Assembly (NCBI GenBank): GCA_020343675.1
Contig: CP070806.1
Location: 3,131,245-3,191,634, forward strand
Reading direction: 5' to 3'
Length of the DNA: 60,390 nucleotides
Source of the DNA: Phycisphaerales bacterium
GTDB lineage: Bacteria; Planctomycetota; Phycisphaerae; Sedimentisphaerales; Anaerobacaceae
The notes under the pieces were generated by a model, which was not told the origin of the DNA, ran no database searches, and worked only from the letters and a program-made list of their open reading frames with translations. Both the position numbers and the translations under genes were made by a program. The stretch's first letter is position 1. Each line of letters starts with the position of its first letter. Below are positions 49,683-58,746 of this stretch, piece after piece.

Positions 49683-51458
49683 ATGTATCGCGAGAAAAAC
49701 ACAAACAACACGATGAGTATCCGGAAGCGAGTGTTTGTATGGAGCTTAGTGGTGATTGCAATGACGGCGACTGTGGCCGCCGGCGCGGCTGCGCCGCCCC
49801 AGGTCATCGACAAGTTCGAAGTTGAGGAGGATTTTGGCGTGCGCAAAGCTCTGGCCATGTTAGGCAGCCAGTGCCAGAAGAACATTGTGCCCTCGCCCAA
49901 TGTGGACGGCGTATTGGCCTTCAGGAGTTTACGGAATGTTACTTTCGAAGAGGCCATGGATGCGATTCTTGGCGAGGACTTCAGGTATGAGCAGGAAGGT
50001 AAGCTCATCAAGGTTTACACCAAAGACGAGTACAAGGAGATCAAGGAAGACCCGGATCGCATGATCCACAAGGTTTTCACACTGTACTATATTACCGCCC
50101 AGGAGGCCCAAAACCTTATCACGCCTGTGCTGAGCGCTAACGCGAAGGTTCAGATGAGCAGTCCCGCGGAAAAGGAGATATCCGGCGTTGCTGGTGGTGG
50201 CTCCAGTGGAGGTGGCGGCAGTTCCGGTGGTGGGGCCCAGATCGGTTCCGGCGGTGGTGGCGACAGTTTGGCGCTGAACGACACCATCGTGGTTTATGAC
50301 TATCCTGAAAACATCCAGAAGGTCGCGCAACTCCTGGATGCGCTCGATGTGAGGCCCAAGCAGGTCCTTGTTGAGGCAACGATCCTGAGTGCTCTCTTGA
50401 CCGAGGGAATGGAACTGGGAGTGGACTGGAATCTGATGGCCGGCGTGTCCCTGGATGGAACCTCGGCTACACAAGATTACGTAACCGGCGGCACAGTTGA
50501 CAGAGGCTCGGAAGCCACTTCGCCCATAGCGGAGATATCCAACATCGCCAACGGAACGCCGATGGAGACTTTTGGCTTTGCGACCCAAGGCGGCCGGGGT
50601 TTGAGAATTGGAGTCAGCACGGGGGATGTCAGGGCAATCATTACGGCATTAGAGACGGCGACTGACACGACAGTCCTCGCCAATCCCAAGATCATGACCG
50701 TAAACAAGCAGGAGGGCTCCGTTCTCATCGGTACGAACCTTGGCTATCGAAGCAGCACGACGATTAGCACAGGTGGCGTTGCCACGGAAGGCGAAGTTGA
50801 GTTCCTGCAAACGGGAACCCAGTTGGTCTTCAGGCCCTATATCGGGGATGATGGCTATGTCCGAATGGATATCTATCCGAAGGATAGTTCGGCTGCACTC
50901 AACGATGACGGTGTTCCGACTGAAAACACGACGCAATTAAGAACGAACATCGTTGTGAAAGACGGCGAGACGATTGTCATCGGTGGCTTGTTCAGAGATG
51001 TTACTACTGCGACGCGCAGCCAGGTTCCGCTCCTGGGTGATATTCCGATTATTGGCGGTTTGTTCAGAGGCACGACCGACGTCACTCAGAAAGAGGAAGT
51101 GATCGTGCTACTCACAACGCACATTATTTCCGCGCCGGGTGATGCTGAAGGAGCTGCAAGGACGGATGATATCCGCCGCAAGAGATTTGGTGCAAAGGAT
51201 GAGTTGCAGGAGATAGGCAGGACAAAGATAGTAGAAGACAATTACGCAAAAGCGGCGAAGTGCTACCTTGAAGGTGACACCGTATCTGCAATGAAGCATC
51301 TAAGGGTCTCACTTGCCCTTCGCCCGAACTATCTTGAGGCAATACGGCTTAAGGAGAGAATCCTGGCTGAAGCAGATCCTGATGAAGCCGAGAACCTCGA
51401 GAGAATTGTGATCGACAAGGTTGAGCAGGATGATACGAAGAAGTGGCTGAGGAAATAA
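49683..51458 (+). CDS. Secretin (PilQ/GspD family) with C-terminal TPR-like tail
   Basis: 591 residues. Signal peptide about 12-35 (RKRVFVWSLVVIAMTATVAAGAAA). Then an STN/N1-type domain (VDGVLAFRSLRNVTFEEAMDAIL), a NolW domain interrupted by a Gly/Ser-rich stretch (about 172-194), and the secretin barrel: VLVEATILSALLTEGMELGVDW, NPKIMTVNKQEGSVLIGT, and VPLLGDIPIIGGLFRGTTDVTQKEEVIVLLTTHII. After about residue 495 it extends into a TPR-like helical tail (YAKAAKCYLEGDTVSAMKHLRVSLALRPNYLEAIRLKERIL), unusual for secretins. It forms the outer-membrane channel. Confidence 0.92.
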   Translation: MYREKNTNNTMSIRKRVFVWSLVVIAMTATVAAGAAAPPQVIDKFEVEEDFGVRKALAMLGSQCQKNIVPSPNVDGVLAFRSLRNVTFEEAMDAILGEDFRYEQEGKLIKVYTKDEYKEIKEDPDRMIHKVFTLYYITAQEAQNLITPVLSANAKVQMSSPAEKEISGVAGGGSSGGGGSSGGGAQIGSGGGGDSLALNDTIVVYDYPENIQKVAQLLDALDVRPKQVLVEATILSALLTEGMELGVDWNLMAGVSLDGTSATQDYVTGGTVDRGSEATSPIAEISNIANGTPMETFGFATQGGRGLRIGVSTGDVRAIITALETATDTTVLANPKIMTVNKQEGSVLIGTNLGYRSSTTISTGGVATEGEVEFLQTGTQLVFRPYIGDDGYVRMDIYPKDSSAALNDDGVPTENTTQLRTNIVVKDGETIVIGGLFRDVTTATRSQVPLLGDIPIIGGLFRGTTDVTQKEEVIVLLTTHIISAPGDAEGAARTDDIRRKRFGAKDELQEIGRTKIVEDNYAKAAKCYLEGDTVSAMKHLRVSLALRPNYLEAIRLKERILAEADPDEAENLERIVIDKVEQDDTKKWLRK

Positions 51459-51470
51459 GGCCGCGTCGAA

Positions 51471-53006
51471 GTGTTGATCGCAGTTGAACGTTCGAAGAAG
51501 GCTGGAGTGGTTGTTTTGAAACTTGGAAGAAGCTTATATGCAATCGTCGCGCTGATTGTGGCGTGCACCTTGCTGATAGGGACCCTCGCTGAGGGGCAAG
51601 ACTCTGGCACGGAAGAGGGTTGGTATTTTGCCGGCCCCGTGCAGCGGGCCTCCGTTGCGCTGGGATGCGGCGTTGTAGTGGCTATGGGCGTGATTTGGCT
51701 TGGCTGGTACTGGTTCAGATTAGCCGGGGCAGTCGCGTCCATAGCCAGGCTTTTCAAGGAGGACCAGGGCCATGAGGGCGACACCGGCCCGAGTGTCCTT
51801 GGTCTGCTCAAATTGACGGAAATCGATGCATTGCGCAAAGTGGTCGGCGAGTATCTTGAGGGTCGCGCCGCGCGCGCAAGCGAGCAGACGAATCAAATCA
51901 AGGACCTACGTATCCAAATTCAACTGTCGCAAAAACGGGAAAAGAACACTGAAGCGATTATTTACAGTATTCGAGATGCCGTCATTGTTATTGATGAGTA
52001 TGACAAATTGTTGATGGCGAACGAGGCTGCGGGCCGGCTTTTCGACTTTGATGTCAGGCGCTCACAACACCGGCCGCTGAGCGAACTCATCGGCAGGGAC
52101 CGAAGCCAGTTCGCGGAGTTTCTCAGTCACAGCAGAAAAAGCAGGAACCAGGCCACGCGGCGAGAGATTGAGTTCTCGGAACAGGGTGAGCGGAGAGTTC
52201 ATGACTGCATCGTCTCATGCGTGTATGACCAGAATCAACAGGTCTGCGGGGTCGTCGCGGTATTGCATGATATTACGCGCGAAAAACAGATTCAGCAGAT
52301 GAAGAACGACTTTGTCAGTCATGTCTCACACGAGTTGAAAACCCCGCTTGCTTCTATCACAGCCTACTCCGAGATGCTTGTGGACGGCGAGGCGGACGAC
52401 GAATCGACCCGGAGGGAATTCTGTTCCGTTATCCAGAATCAGGCGCAGCGGCTGAATCGGCTGATTGAAGATATCCTGAACACCTCACGCATAGAATCGG
52501 GCCTGATAAAGGTCAACAAAGAGCTGGTCAGTCTGACCATGCTCATTGAGGAACAATTGCAGATGATAAGAAGCTATGCGGAGGAGAAGAGCATCCAGGT
52601 CGTCGGGCAAAAGCCGATCGTATTCGATAGAGTGTATGTGGACAGGGACATGATGTCCCAGGTGATTGTGAACCTGCTGAGCAACGCGGTGAAATACACG
52701 TCTTCGGGGGGGTCGGTCAAAATCGAGACCGCCGTTGATGAAGTTGCGTCCCTGGTCCGAGTGACGGTTGTGGACACCGGAGTCGGCATCCCCGAAGATG
52801 AGATTGGACATGTCTTTGACAAGTTCTACAGGGTGGGAGCCAACAAGAAGCAGGCGAAGGGAACGGGTCTCGGTCTGAACCTCGTCAAAGAGATCGTTGA
52901 AAAGGTCCACGATGGACGCGTGTTTGTCACAAGCCAGGTGGGTGTGGGGAGCACGTTTGGCTTTGAGTTGCCTTTGGCGACAAGAGAATCCGCGCCAATC
53001 GCGTAG
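51471..53006 (+). CDS. Membrane-bound PAS sensor histidine kinase
   Basis: 511 residues from GTG 51471; later GTG/TTG codons near 51510 are alternatives. Two transmembrane helices (about 21-40 and 63-85) flank a very short external loop. A linker is followed by a PAS domain (NTEAIIYSIRDAVIVIDEYDKLLMANEAAGRLF), HisKA with phospho-histidine H287 (FVSHVSHELKTPLASITAYSEML), and HATPase_c motifs (NLLSNAVKYTSSGG, VVDTGVGIPEDE, GTGLGLNLVKEIV). The architecture is PhoR/ResE-like. It is encoded 12 bases after the secretin and ahead of a response regulator, so it probably senses the state of the pilus or secretion system or of the envelope. Confidence 0.93.
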   Translation: MLIAVERSKKAGVVVLKLGRSLYAIVALIVACTLLIGTLAEGQDSGTEEGWYFAGPVQRASVALGCGVVVAMGVIWLGWYWFRLAGAVASIARLFKEDQGHEGDTGPSVLGLLKLTEIDALRKVVGEYLEGRAARASEQTNQIKDLRIQIQLSQKREKNTEAIIYSIRDAVIVIDEYDKLLMANEAAGRLFDFDVRRSQHRPLSELIGRDRSQFAEFLSHSRKSRNQATRREIEFSEQGERRVHDCIVSCVYDQNQQVCGVVAVLHDITREKQIQQMKNDFVSHVSHELKTPLASITAYSEMLVDGEADDESTRREFCSVIQNQAQRLNRLIEDILNTSRIESGLIKVNKELVSLTMLIEEQLQMIRSYAEEKSIQVVGQKPIVFDRVYVDRDMMSQVIVNLLSNAVKYTSSGGSVKIETAVDEVASLVRVTVVDTGVGIPEDEIGHVFDKFYRVGANKKQAKGTGLGLNLVKEIVEKVHDGRVFVTSQVGVGSTFGFELPLATRESAPIA

Positions 53007-53080
53007 ACATCTTAGGGAACGAATGGGGCGTGCAGTAGGCATTGCACCCCGGTAGATTAGACTTTGGCGGAGGCAAAATA

Positions 53081-53473
53081 ATGGCGGACAAGAAAGTTCT
53101 GGTTGTGGACGACGAGATACATATTGTGCATGTCGTCGCCATAAAACTGCGCAACAACGGCTTTGAAGTTATTTCGGCCGACAACGGCGCTGAAGGGCTT
53201 AAGCTGGCGCTCGCAGAGAAACCGGATATTATCGTTACGGATTACCAGATGCCGGTGATGACCGGTCTCGAACTTGTGGAAAAGCTCCGGCAGAACGAGA
53301 GCACGAGAGATACGCCCGTCGTCATGCTGACGGCCAGGAGCTTTGCCATTCCACAGCAGCAGCAGGACGATTTGCGGATATCAGGGTGCTTGAGCAAGCC
53401 CTTCAGTCCGAAGGAGCTGCTGGGCAACATTGAAGACATTCTATACCAGAAGCAGCTAATAGCGGATGACTGA
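53081..53473 (+). CDS. Single-domain response regulator
   Basis: 130 residues from ATG 53081, with GGAGG upstream. A CheY-like receiver: KKVLVVDDEIHIV (acidic pair D10-D11), phosphorylation site D54 in IIVTDYQMP, T84 in VMLTAR, and K106 in CLSKPFSPKELL. No output domain follows, so it must act through protein contacts, possibly with the HD-GYP or STAS protein encoded next. An inserted glutamine run (PQQQQDD) lies in the alpha4 region. Confidence 0.95.
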   Translation: MADKKVLVVDDEIHIVHVVAIKLRNNGFEVISADNGAEGLKLALAEKPDIIVTDYQMPVMTGLELVEKLRQNESTRDTPVVMLTARSFAIPQQQQDDLRISGCLSKPFSPKELLGNIEDILYQKQLIADD

Positions 53474-53497
53474 TAACACAAGACAGTAGGTGGTCTA

Positions 53498-55222
53498 TTG
53501 GAAGCCATGTTACATACGGTCAGGAACAGCCTGAGTCCTTCACAACTGCTTGATCTGGAGAGGTTTGCGGACCGGATAGGCAAATTCGGCGTCAACTTCG
53601 CAGTCTGCGACGCCGAGGGCGTAATTGTGCTGCTGCGCGAAGGCGGCACATTCAAGAGCAGTCGAGAGCAGTTGGTGCAGTGGGCTCGAGAAGCGCAGAG
53701 CCAACGACAGCCCGACAGCCGTCCCGAGCAGGCAGGCACCTCTGTTTGGCGGTTCTGCGATACAAACATGGGACTGGTTGTTGTTCTGGAGCCTGCCCAG
53801 CTCTCGAGCACGGGCCGGGAGGGGATTCTTGGAACGGCCCTGATCGATTTAGGCCGGGCGTCGAGATCGATAGCGTGCTCTGTTGCATCTGGTACGCCGG
53901 ATGCGCGCGCCGTGCAAACGGACAGCGAATATCTTGCTGAGATGCTTGAATTGCTGGCGGAGAAGTTGCAGGCCTACACGAAAGCGGAAGACCAGATTGA
54001 GATGGTCAGCACCGAACTGTCCCAGACCTACGAAGAACTTGTCCTGCTTCACAGACTCAGCACGAATATGAAGGTCACGGAAGCGGATTCCAACTTTCTG
54101 CAGATGGCCTGTGACTGCCTGACGGAAATTGTCTTTGTGGAAGGCATTGCCATATTGTTGGAAAAGACGATAGACGACGAACAGCAGTGGGTCATCGCTG
54201 CGGGATCGGGTCTGATCGACATGGACGACCAGATGGCGGCCATTCTGCACGGCCGACTCACGGAGGAAATAAACAGTGGCAAAGAGGCCCTTCTGGATAG
54301 CGAAATAGACTCGGCTTTCAAATACGACTGGCCGAGCCGTATGAAGAACGTTATCGCGGTACCTTTCTTCGGCAAGGACAAGACCGACTCCCATCTTGCG
54401 GGCAGAACGCAGAATGGCAACTCCATAATGGGCCTCATGGTTGCGATCAATCGGATCGGCAAGCAGGACTTCGACAGCACCGATGTGAAGCTGTTCAACT
54501 CCGTAGCCGGCGGATGTGCTGTGTTCATAGAAAATGGCAGGTTGTTCAAAGATCTCAAGGAACTGTTCATCGGGTCCCTGAAAGCCCTGACGAGCAGCAT
54601 TGACGCCAAGGATAAATACACACACGGCCATTCGGAAAGAGTTGCCTTCATCTCCCGATGGATTGTCGAACGGCTCTCTGAAAAGGAGCCTCTTGAGGAG
54701 GAGCAAGCCCACAAGATATACCTGGCTGGTCTGCTGCACGATGTGGGGAAAATAGGGATTGAGGAAGCGTTGTTGCGCAAGAATGGCAAGCTGACTGAAG
54801 AGGAGTTTGACCGCGTGAAGAAGCACCCGTCAATAGGAGCGGGAATCCTTCGTGAAATCAAGCAGATGCGCGACATTGTTTCGGGTGTGCTGTGTCACCA
54901 TGAGCGTGTGGACGGCAGGGGCTATCCGAACGGCTTACAGGGCGAGCAAATACCGCTCACGGGCAAAATTGTCGGCCTTGCAGATAGTTTTGATGCCATG
55001 ACGTCAAAGCGAACGTATCGGGATGCAATGACTGTGGAACAGGCTCTTGCCGAAATAGAGAAAGGCCTGGGCACACAGTTTGACGAGAAGCTTGGCCGCA
55101 TATTCCTGGACAGCGACGTCTATCGGCTCTGGAACATCATCCGGGACGGTTCCACCGAACTTTACAGCAACGGTAATTCCGAGGAGTATGGGGCGGCCGC
55201 TGTGGGGACTCTGATTCGATGA
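53498..55222 (+). CDS. GAF/HD-GYP domain c-di-GMP phosphodiesterase
   Basis: 574 residues from TTG 53498 (AGGTGG upstream); ATG 53507 is an alternative. The N-terminal sensor region (about 1-130) is followed by a coiled coil (AEKLQAYTKAEDQIEMVSTEL) and a GAF domain (about 190-345). The HD-GYP domain (about 360-545) is intact: HGHSERVAFISRWI, LAGLLHDVGKIGI, KKHPSIGAGIL, HHERVDGRGYPNGL and ADSFDAMTSKRTYR. It should hydrolyse cyclic di-GMP. Located between the response regulator and a STAS protein (four-base overlap) within the pilus locus, it likely ties c-di-GMP to pilus or secretion activity. Confidence 0.94.
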   Translation: MEAMLHTVRNSLSPSQLLDLERFADRIGKFGVNFAVCDAEGVIVLLREGGTFKSSREQLVQWAREAQSQRQPDSRPEQAGTSVWRFCDTNMGLVVVLEPAQLSSTGREGILGTALIDLGRASRSIACSVASGTPDARAVQTDSEYLAEMLELLAEKLQAYTKAEDQIEMVSTELSQTYEELVLLHRLSTNMKVTEADSNFLQMACDCLTEIVFVEGIAILLEKTIDDEQQWVIAAGSGLIDMDDQMAAILHGRLTEEINSGKEALLDSEIDSAFKYDWPSRMKNVIAVPFFGKDKTDSHLAGRTQNGNSIMGLMVAINRIGKQDFDSTDVKLFNSVAGGCAVFIENGRLFKDLKELFIGSLKALTSSIDAKDKYTHGHSERVAFISRWIVERLSEKEPLEEEQAHKIYLAGLLHDVGKIGIEEALLRKNGKLTEEEFDRVKKHPSIGAGILREIKQMRDIVSGVLCHHERVDGRGYPNGLQGEQIPLTGKIVGLADSFDAMTSKRTYRDAMTVEQALAEIEKGLGTQFDEKLGRIFLDSDVYRLWNIIRDGSTELYSNGNSEEYGAAAVGTLIR

Positions 55223-55554
55223 AAATCAAAGTGCAGGATTACAATGATGTCACGGTTGTCGAGCTGCAGGGCGAGCTTGACGGCGACGTGGCCGGACTAT
55301 TCCAAAATACGATAACCGACATTGTCACAAAACGCAAAACCGGCATCGTACTTGATATGAGCGGCGTCGGTTTCATCGACAGCAGCGGCCTCGAACAGTT
55401 GCTGTGGTCGCGCGATTACTGCAATGAAAACAGACGTGAAATGAGGTTGGCGGGGCTTGACGAAAACTGCATGAGGATCCTGGAGATTACACGACTGATG
55501 AATGAATTTGACCACTACGCGGAGCTTACGGAGGCGGTAAGGAGTTTTGCATAG
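55219..55554 (+). CDS. STAS-domain anti-sigma-factor-antagonist-like protein
   Basis: 111 residues, one STAS domain: VTVVELQGELDGDVAGLF, then IVLDMSGVGFIDSSGLEQLL with the regulatory serine at 55 or 56. Such proteins work by phosphorylation-dependent partner switching with an anti-sigma kinase, or as docking modules in signalling complexes. No RsbW-type kinase or PP2C phosphatase is present here, so the partner could be the adjacent histidine kinase or lie elsewhere. It overlaps the HD-GYP gene by four bases. Confidence 0.93.
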   Translation: MKIKVQDYNDVTVVELQGELDGDVAGLFQNTITDIVTKRKTGIVLDMSGVGFIDSSGLEQLLWSRDYCNENRREMRLAGLDENCMRILEITRLMNEFDHYAELTEAVRSFA

Positions 55555-55605
55555 TCGCAGTGGCCGGACGCCGGGAGGGTCCGGCCGCGGCCAAAGAGAC
55601 CAAAG

Positions 55606-57324
55606 ATGAGTCGAATAGCCGTTGAAAACAAGATGCAGCTTGGCCAGCTCCTTCTGGCGCGCGGCGTCGTGACAGAGGAGCAAATTGAACAGGCCCTCAG
55701 AGAGCAAAAGGAAAAGGGCCATCGAAAGCTCCTCGGCGAGCTGTTGGTGGATATGGGCTACTGCACCGAGAACCAGATCGCCTCGGCGCTCGCGCAAAGT
55801 TACGGCGTCCCGTATGCGCAAGTGGGTCCCAAGATATGTGACTCCAAGACGTTCGAGATTCTGCCGCGCGAATTTCTTCAGGAGTACATCGTCTTGCCGC
55901 TGTTCAAGGTCCGTGATGTGCTGACGGTGGCGGTCAGTGAGCCGACAAACGTATTCCTGATCGATGAGATTGAGCGTATCAGCGGCTGCAAGGCCCAGAT
56001 CGTATGCTCGACCGGCAAGGACATCAAAGCGACTCTGCAAACGTACCTGCCGGCGGCCAACGTCTTCGTCATCGATGATATCATCGACGACGAGGGCCTC
56101 GAAGACTTCACATTGATAGAAAGTATCACCCAGGACATAGGCAATCTGGAGGAGATCGCCGGGCAATCGCCGGTTGTCAAACTGGTCAACTATCTGCTCT
56201 ATAATGCCGTGCGGGAAAATGCCAGCGATATTCATATTGAACCGGATGACAAGAAGCTGCGGGTCCGGTACCGGGTGGATGGCCGATTGTACGAGAAGCT
56301 GTGCCCCCCCCATCAGATGCACGCAGCCATTGTCTCGCGCGTTAAGATAATGGCTGAACTCGACATCGCTCAGCGGCGTCTGCCCCAGGATGGCGGGATC
56401 CATGTTCTGATGGAAGGCAGGCCGATTGACCTGCGCGTCTCGGTCATGCCCGGCAACTTTGGCGAGAAGGTCGTCATCCGAATTATCGATCCGCAAAAGG
56501 TACTTTTTAATTTGGAGTCTCTCGGATTCACATATGAAAATCTCCGGTTGTTCAGGCAGGTGATACAATCGCCGAACGGCATCGTGTTAGTCACGGGGCC
56601 GACCGGCTCAGGCAAGAATACGACCCTTTATGCCGCCCTGTCCGAGCTGAACCACGAAGAAGTCAATATCTGTACGGTAGAAGACCCGGTGGAGTGCAAC
56701 ATAGCGGGCATAAACCAGTTCCAGGTCAATCCCGGCGCCGGTTTTGAATTCGCGACCGCGCTGCGAAGTCTTTTACGACAGGACCCGGATATCATCATGG
56801 TCGGCGAAATCCGCGATCAGGCAACGGCCAGCATAGCAGTTCAGGCGGCGCTGACCGGCCATCTGGTGCTTTCTACTCTGCACACAAATGATGCTCCGGG
56901 AGCCGTGACACGCCTGATCGATTTGAGTGTTGCGCCCTATCTGGTGGGCGCGTCGTTGATTTCGGTCCTGGCCCAGCGGCTTGTCCGGAAGATATGTGCA
57001 AACTGCAAGACCGAGTATGAGCCGGCCGTGACTATCCGGAAGGTTGCCGAGAAAGCCGGCGGCAAAATCGAGAATTTCTATCGAGGCGTCGGATGCAAAA
57101 AATGCCGCAACACCGGCTATGCCGGGCGAATTGCCATTCACGAGTTGTTCGTACCGAACGAAGAGGTCATCGAGATGATCAACGAAGGGACAAGCTTGAA
57201 GAAATTGAGAGCCAAGGCCCTGCAGAATGGCATGGTGTCTCTGCAATCGGATGGTATTGAGAAGGTGCGGGCCGGAATTGTCTCCGTCGAGGAGGCCTTG
57301 AGAACCACGCAGATAGAAGTCTGA
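55606..57324 (+). CDS. PilB/GspE assembly ATPase with atypical Walker A
   Basis: 572 residues. N1 domain MshEN-like (LGQLLLARGVVTEEQIEQALREQ and YCTENQIASALAQSYG). The catalytic core has SDIHIEPDDKKLRVRYRVDG, the Walker A GPTGSGKN at 331-338, the Asp box ICTVEDPVE, Walker B LLRQDPDIIMVGEIRD, and TGHLVLSTLHTNDAPGA. A zinc-type tetracysteine follows (CANCKTEYEP and GCKKCRNTGYAGR). The position after the Walker lysine is Asn338 instead of Ser/Thr, which normally binds magnesium. Otherwise it is a complete hexameric extension/secretion ATPase. Confidence 0.93.
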   Translation: MSRIAVENKMQLGQLLLARGVVTEEQIEQALREQKEKGHRKLLGELLVDMGYCTENQIASALAQSYGVPYAQVGPKICDSKTFEILPREFLQEYIVLPLFKVRDVLTVAVSEPTNVFLIDEIERISGCKAQIVCSTGKDIKATLQTYLPAANVFVIDDIIDDEGLEDFTLIESITQDIGNLEEIAGQSPVVKLVNYLLYNAVRENASDIHIEPDDKKLRVRYRVDGRLYEKLCPPHQMHAAIVSRVKIMAELDIAQRRLPQDGGIHVLMEGRPIDLRVSVMPGNFGEKVVIRIIDPQKVLFNLESLGFTYENLRLFRQVIQSPNGIVLVTGPTGSGKNTTLYAALSELNHEEVNICTVEDPVECNIAGINQFQVNPGAGFEFATALRSLLRQDPDIIMVGEIRDQATASIAVQAALTGHLVLSTLHTNDAPGAVTRLIDLSVAPYLVGASLISVLAQRLVRKICANCKTEYEPAVTIRKVAEKAGGKIENFYRGVGCKKCRNTGYAGRIAIHELFVPNEEVIEMINEGTSLKKLRAKALQNGMVSLQSDGIEKVRAGIVSVEEALRTTQIEV

Positions 57325-57373
57325 GGCGCACGGAGGCGCGCGCCCTGGGATACTCAGTCTGGGAAGAGATGAA

Positions 57374-58630
57374 ATGAAACGTTCGGCGACACAATTGGCT
57401 GATGAGCTTGATTCTTCCATCAGGAGCGCGGAATCCCGGCCCGCCGGCGCCAAACTGGGAAAAACCAGGGACAGCGCGGGAGGCTCAAGAGCGGTTGATA
57501 CCGGTTTCGGATCGCAGGGACTGAGAAATCACGATGCCCTCTGGCGGCAGGCCGTCACTTCGGATCTGTGCAAAGCCAAGGTCAAGCCGGCCGATCTGAT
57601 TCTGTTTACGACACAATTGTCTGTGATGCTTGAGAGCGGCGTGGTGCTCAGCGATGCTCTCGATGCGATAGCCGAACAGGCGGAACACGGAACATTCAGA
57701 TCGATCATGACAAACGTTTCTGAGGAGGTCAAGAGCGGTGAGACGTTCTCAAAGGCTTTGCGGGGATATCCGAAGGTCTTCAATGCGATGTTTATCAGCA
57801 TGGTCAAGGCGTCGGAAGCATCGGGAAAAATGCCCGAAATGCTGAGTGTGTTGAGCGGTTATCTCGACTTTGAATCCGAGACGCGAAAACGCATCAAAGG
57901 GGCGCTGACGTATCCGTTCATTATGGCCCTGATGGCCGTGGCGGCGACGGGAACGTTGATGTTCTTCGTGCTGCCGCGATTCATGGGGATTTACGAAGCC
58001 CGGGGGGCTGCACTGCCTAAGCTCACGCAGGTGTTGGTCAGCTTCAGCATGATGTTGGGCAATTTGCGCGTGATGACGGGCGTATTGACGGTGGCGGTTT
58101 TCGCCTCACTGGGACTGTACCACTGGGCGGGAACCTTACCCGGCCGGCGTGTGATAGACTTTATCAAGATCCACACGCCCGTGGTCGGCACGATGTTTAT
58201 TGACACGGTGGTAACTCGCAGTATGCGGATCATGGCGACCATGATTAATACGGGCGTGAATCTGCTCGATTCAATAGAAGTCATACAAGGTTCATGCCAG
58301 AATTACTACTTTCAGCGACTCTGGGCGACGGTCGATGTGAAAATTCAGGACGGCTACCAGTTGTCGGAGTCCATACTGATTTCACCGGGCAGCGAGCTGA
58401 TCGCGCCCGGGATCATTCAGATGCTCCGCGCGGGCGAAAAGAGCGGCAAGCTCGGCGAGGTTTGCGACAAGGTGTCGGTCTTTTACGAGAAGAAGCTCCA
58501 GGCTTCAATAAAGAACGTCATGACGCTGATAGAGCCCATCATGATAACAATCATGGGGGCTATTATTGGGACGATTGCCATCGCGCTGCTCTTGCCCGTC
58601 TTCAGAATATCGAGCGTTATCGCACGTTAA
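57374..58630 (+). CDS. PilC/GspF inner-membrane platform protein
   Basis: 418 residues. A non-conserved polar N-terminus (about 1-70) precedes two T2SSF repeats: LILFTTQLSVMLESGVVLSDALDAIAEQ and its second copy RSMRIMATMINTGVNLLDSIEVI, each with the acidic patch and MLRAGEKSGKLGE/MVKASEASGKMPEM signature. Three membrane helices lie at about 177-197, 221-246 and 384-408. It is the cytoplasmic-membrane rotor on which the ATPase acts. It completes the assembly set; the peptidase PilD is not here. Confidence 0.92.
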   Translation: MKRSATQLADELDSSIRSAESRPAGAKLGKTRDSAGGSRAVDTGFGSQGLRNHDALWRQAVTSDLCKAKVKPADLILFTTQLSVMLESGVVLSDALDAIAEQAEHGTFRSIMTNVSEEVKSGETFSKALRGYPKVFNAMFISMVKASEASGKMPEMLSVLSGYLDFESETRKRIKGALTYPFIMALMAVAATGTLMFFVLPRFMGIYEARGAALPKLTQVLVSFSMMLGNLRVMTGVLTVAVFASLGLYHWAGTLPGRRVIDFIKIHTPVVGTMFIDTVVTRSMRIMATMINTGVNLLDSIEVIQGSCQNYYFQRLWATVDVKIQDGYQLSESILISPGSELIAPGIIQMLRAGEKSGKLGEVCDKVSVFYEKKLQASIKNVMTLIEPIMITIMGAIIGTIAIALLLPVFRISSVIAR

Positions 58631-58646
58631 GCCCGAAGACAAACGA

Positions 58647-58675
58647 GGCCTGTGCCGAACAAATCGACACAGGCC
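58647..58675. terminator. Hairpin between convergent genes after the pilus locus
   Basis: A perfect 8-base inverted repeat GGCCTGTG (58647-58654) / CACAGGCC (58668-58675) with a 13-base loop, 17 bases after the PilC stop. It lacks a clear T-run on either strand, so termination would be weak or factor-assisted. Confidence 0.5.
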
Positions 58676-58746
58676 CCACACTGACAAATGTCCTACCCGG
58701 CCTTCCGCGCGGGCAGTAAGCCGAGCGAATGTTCTATTAACGACTC

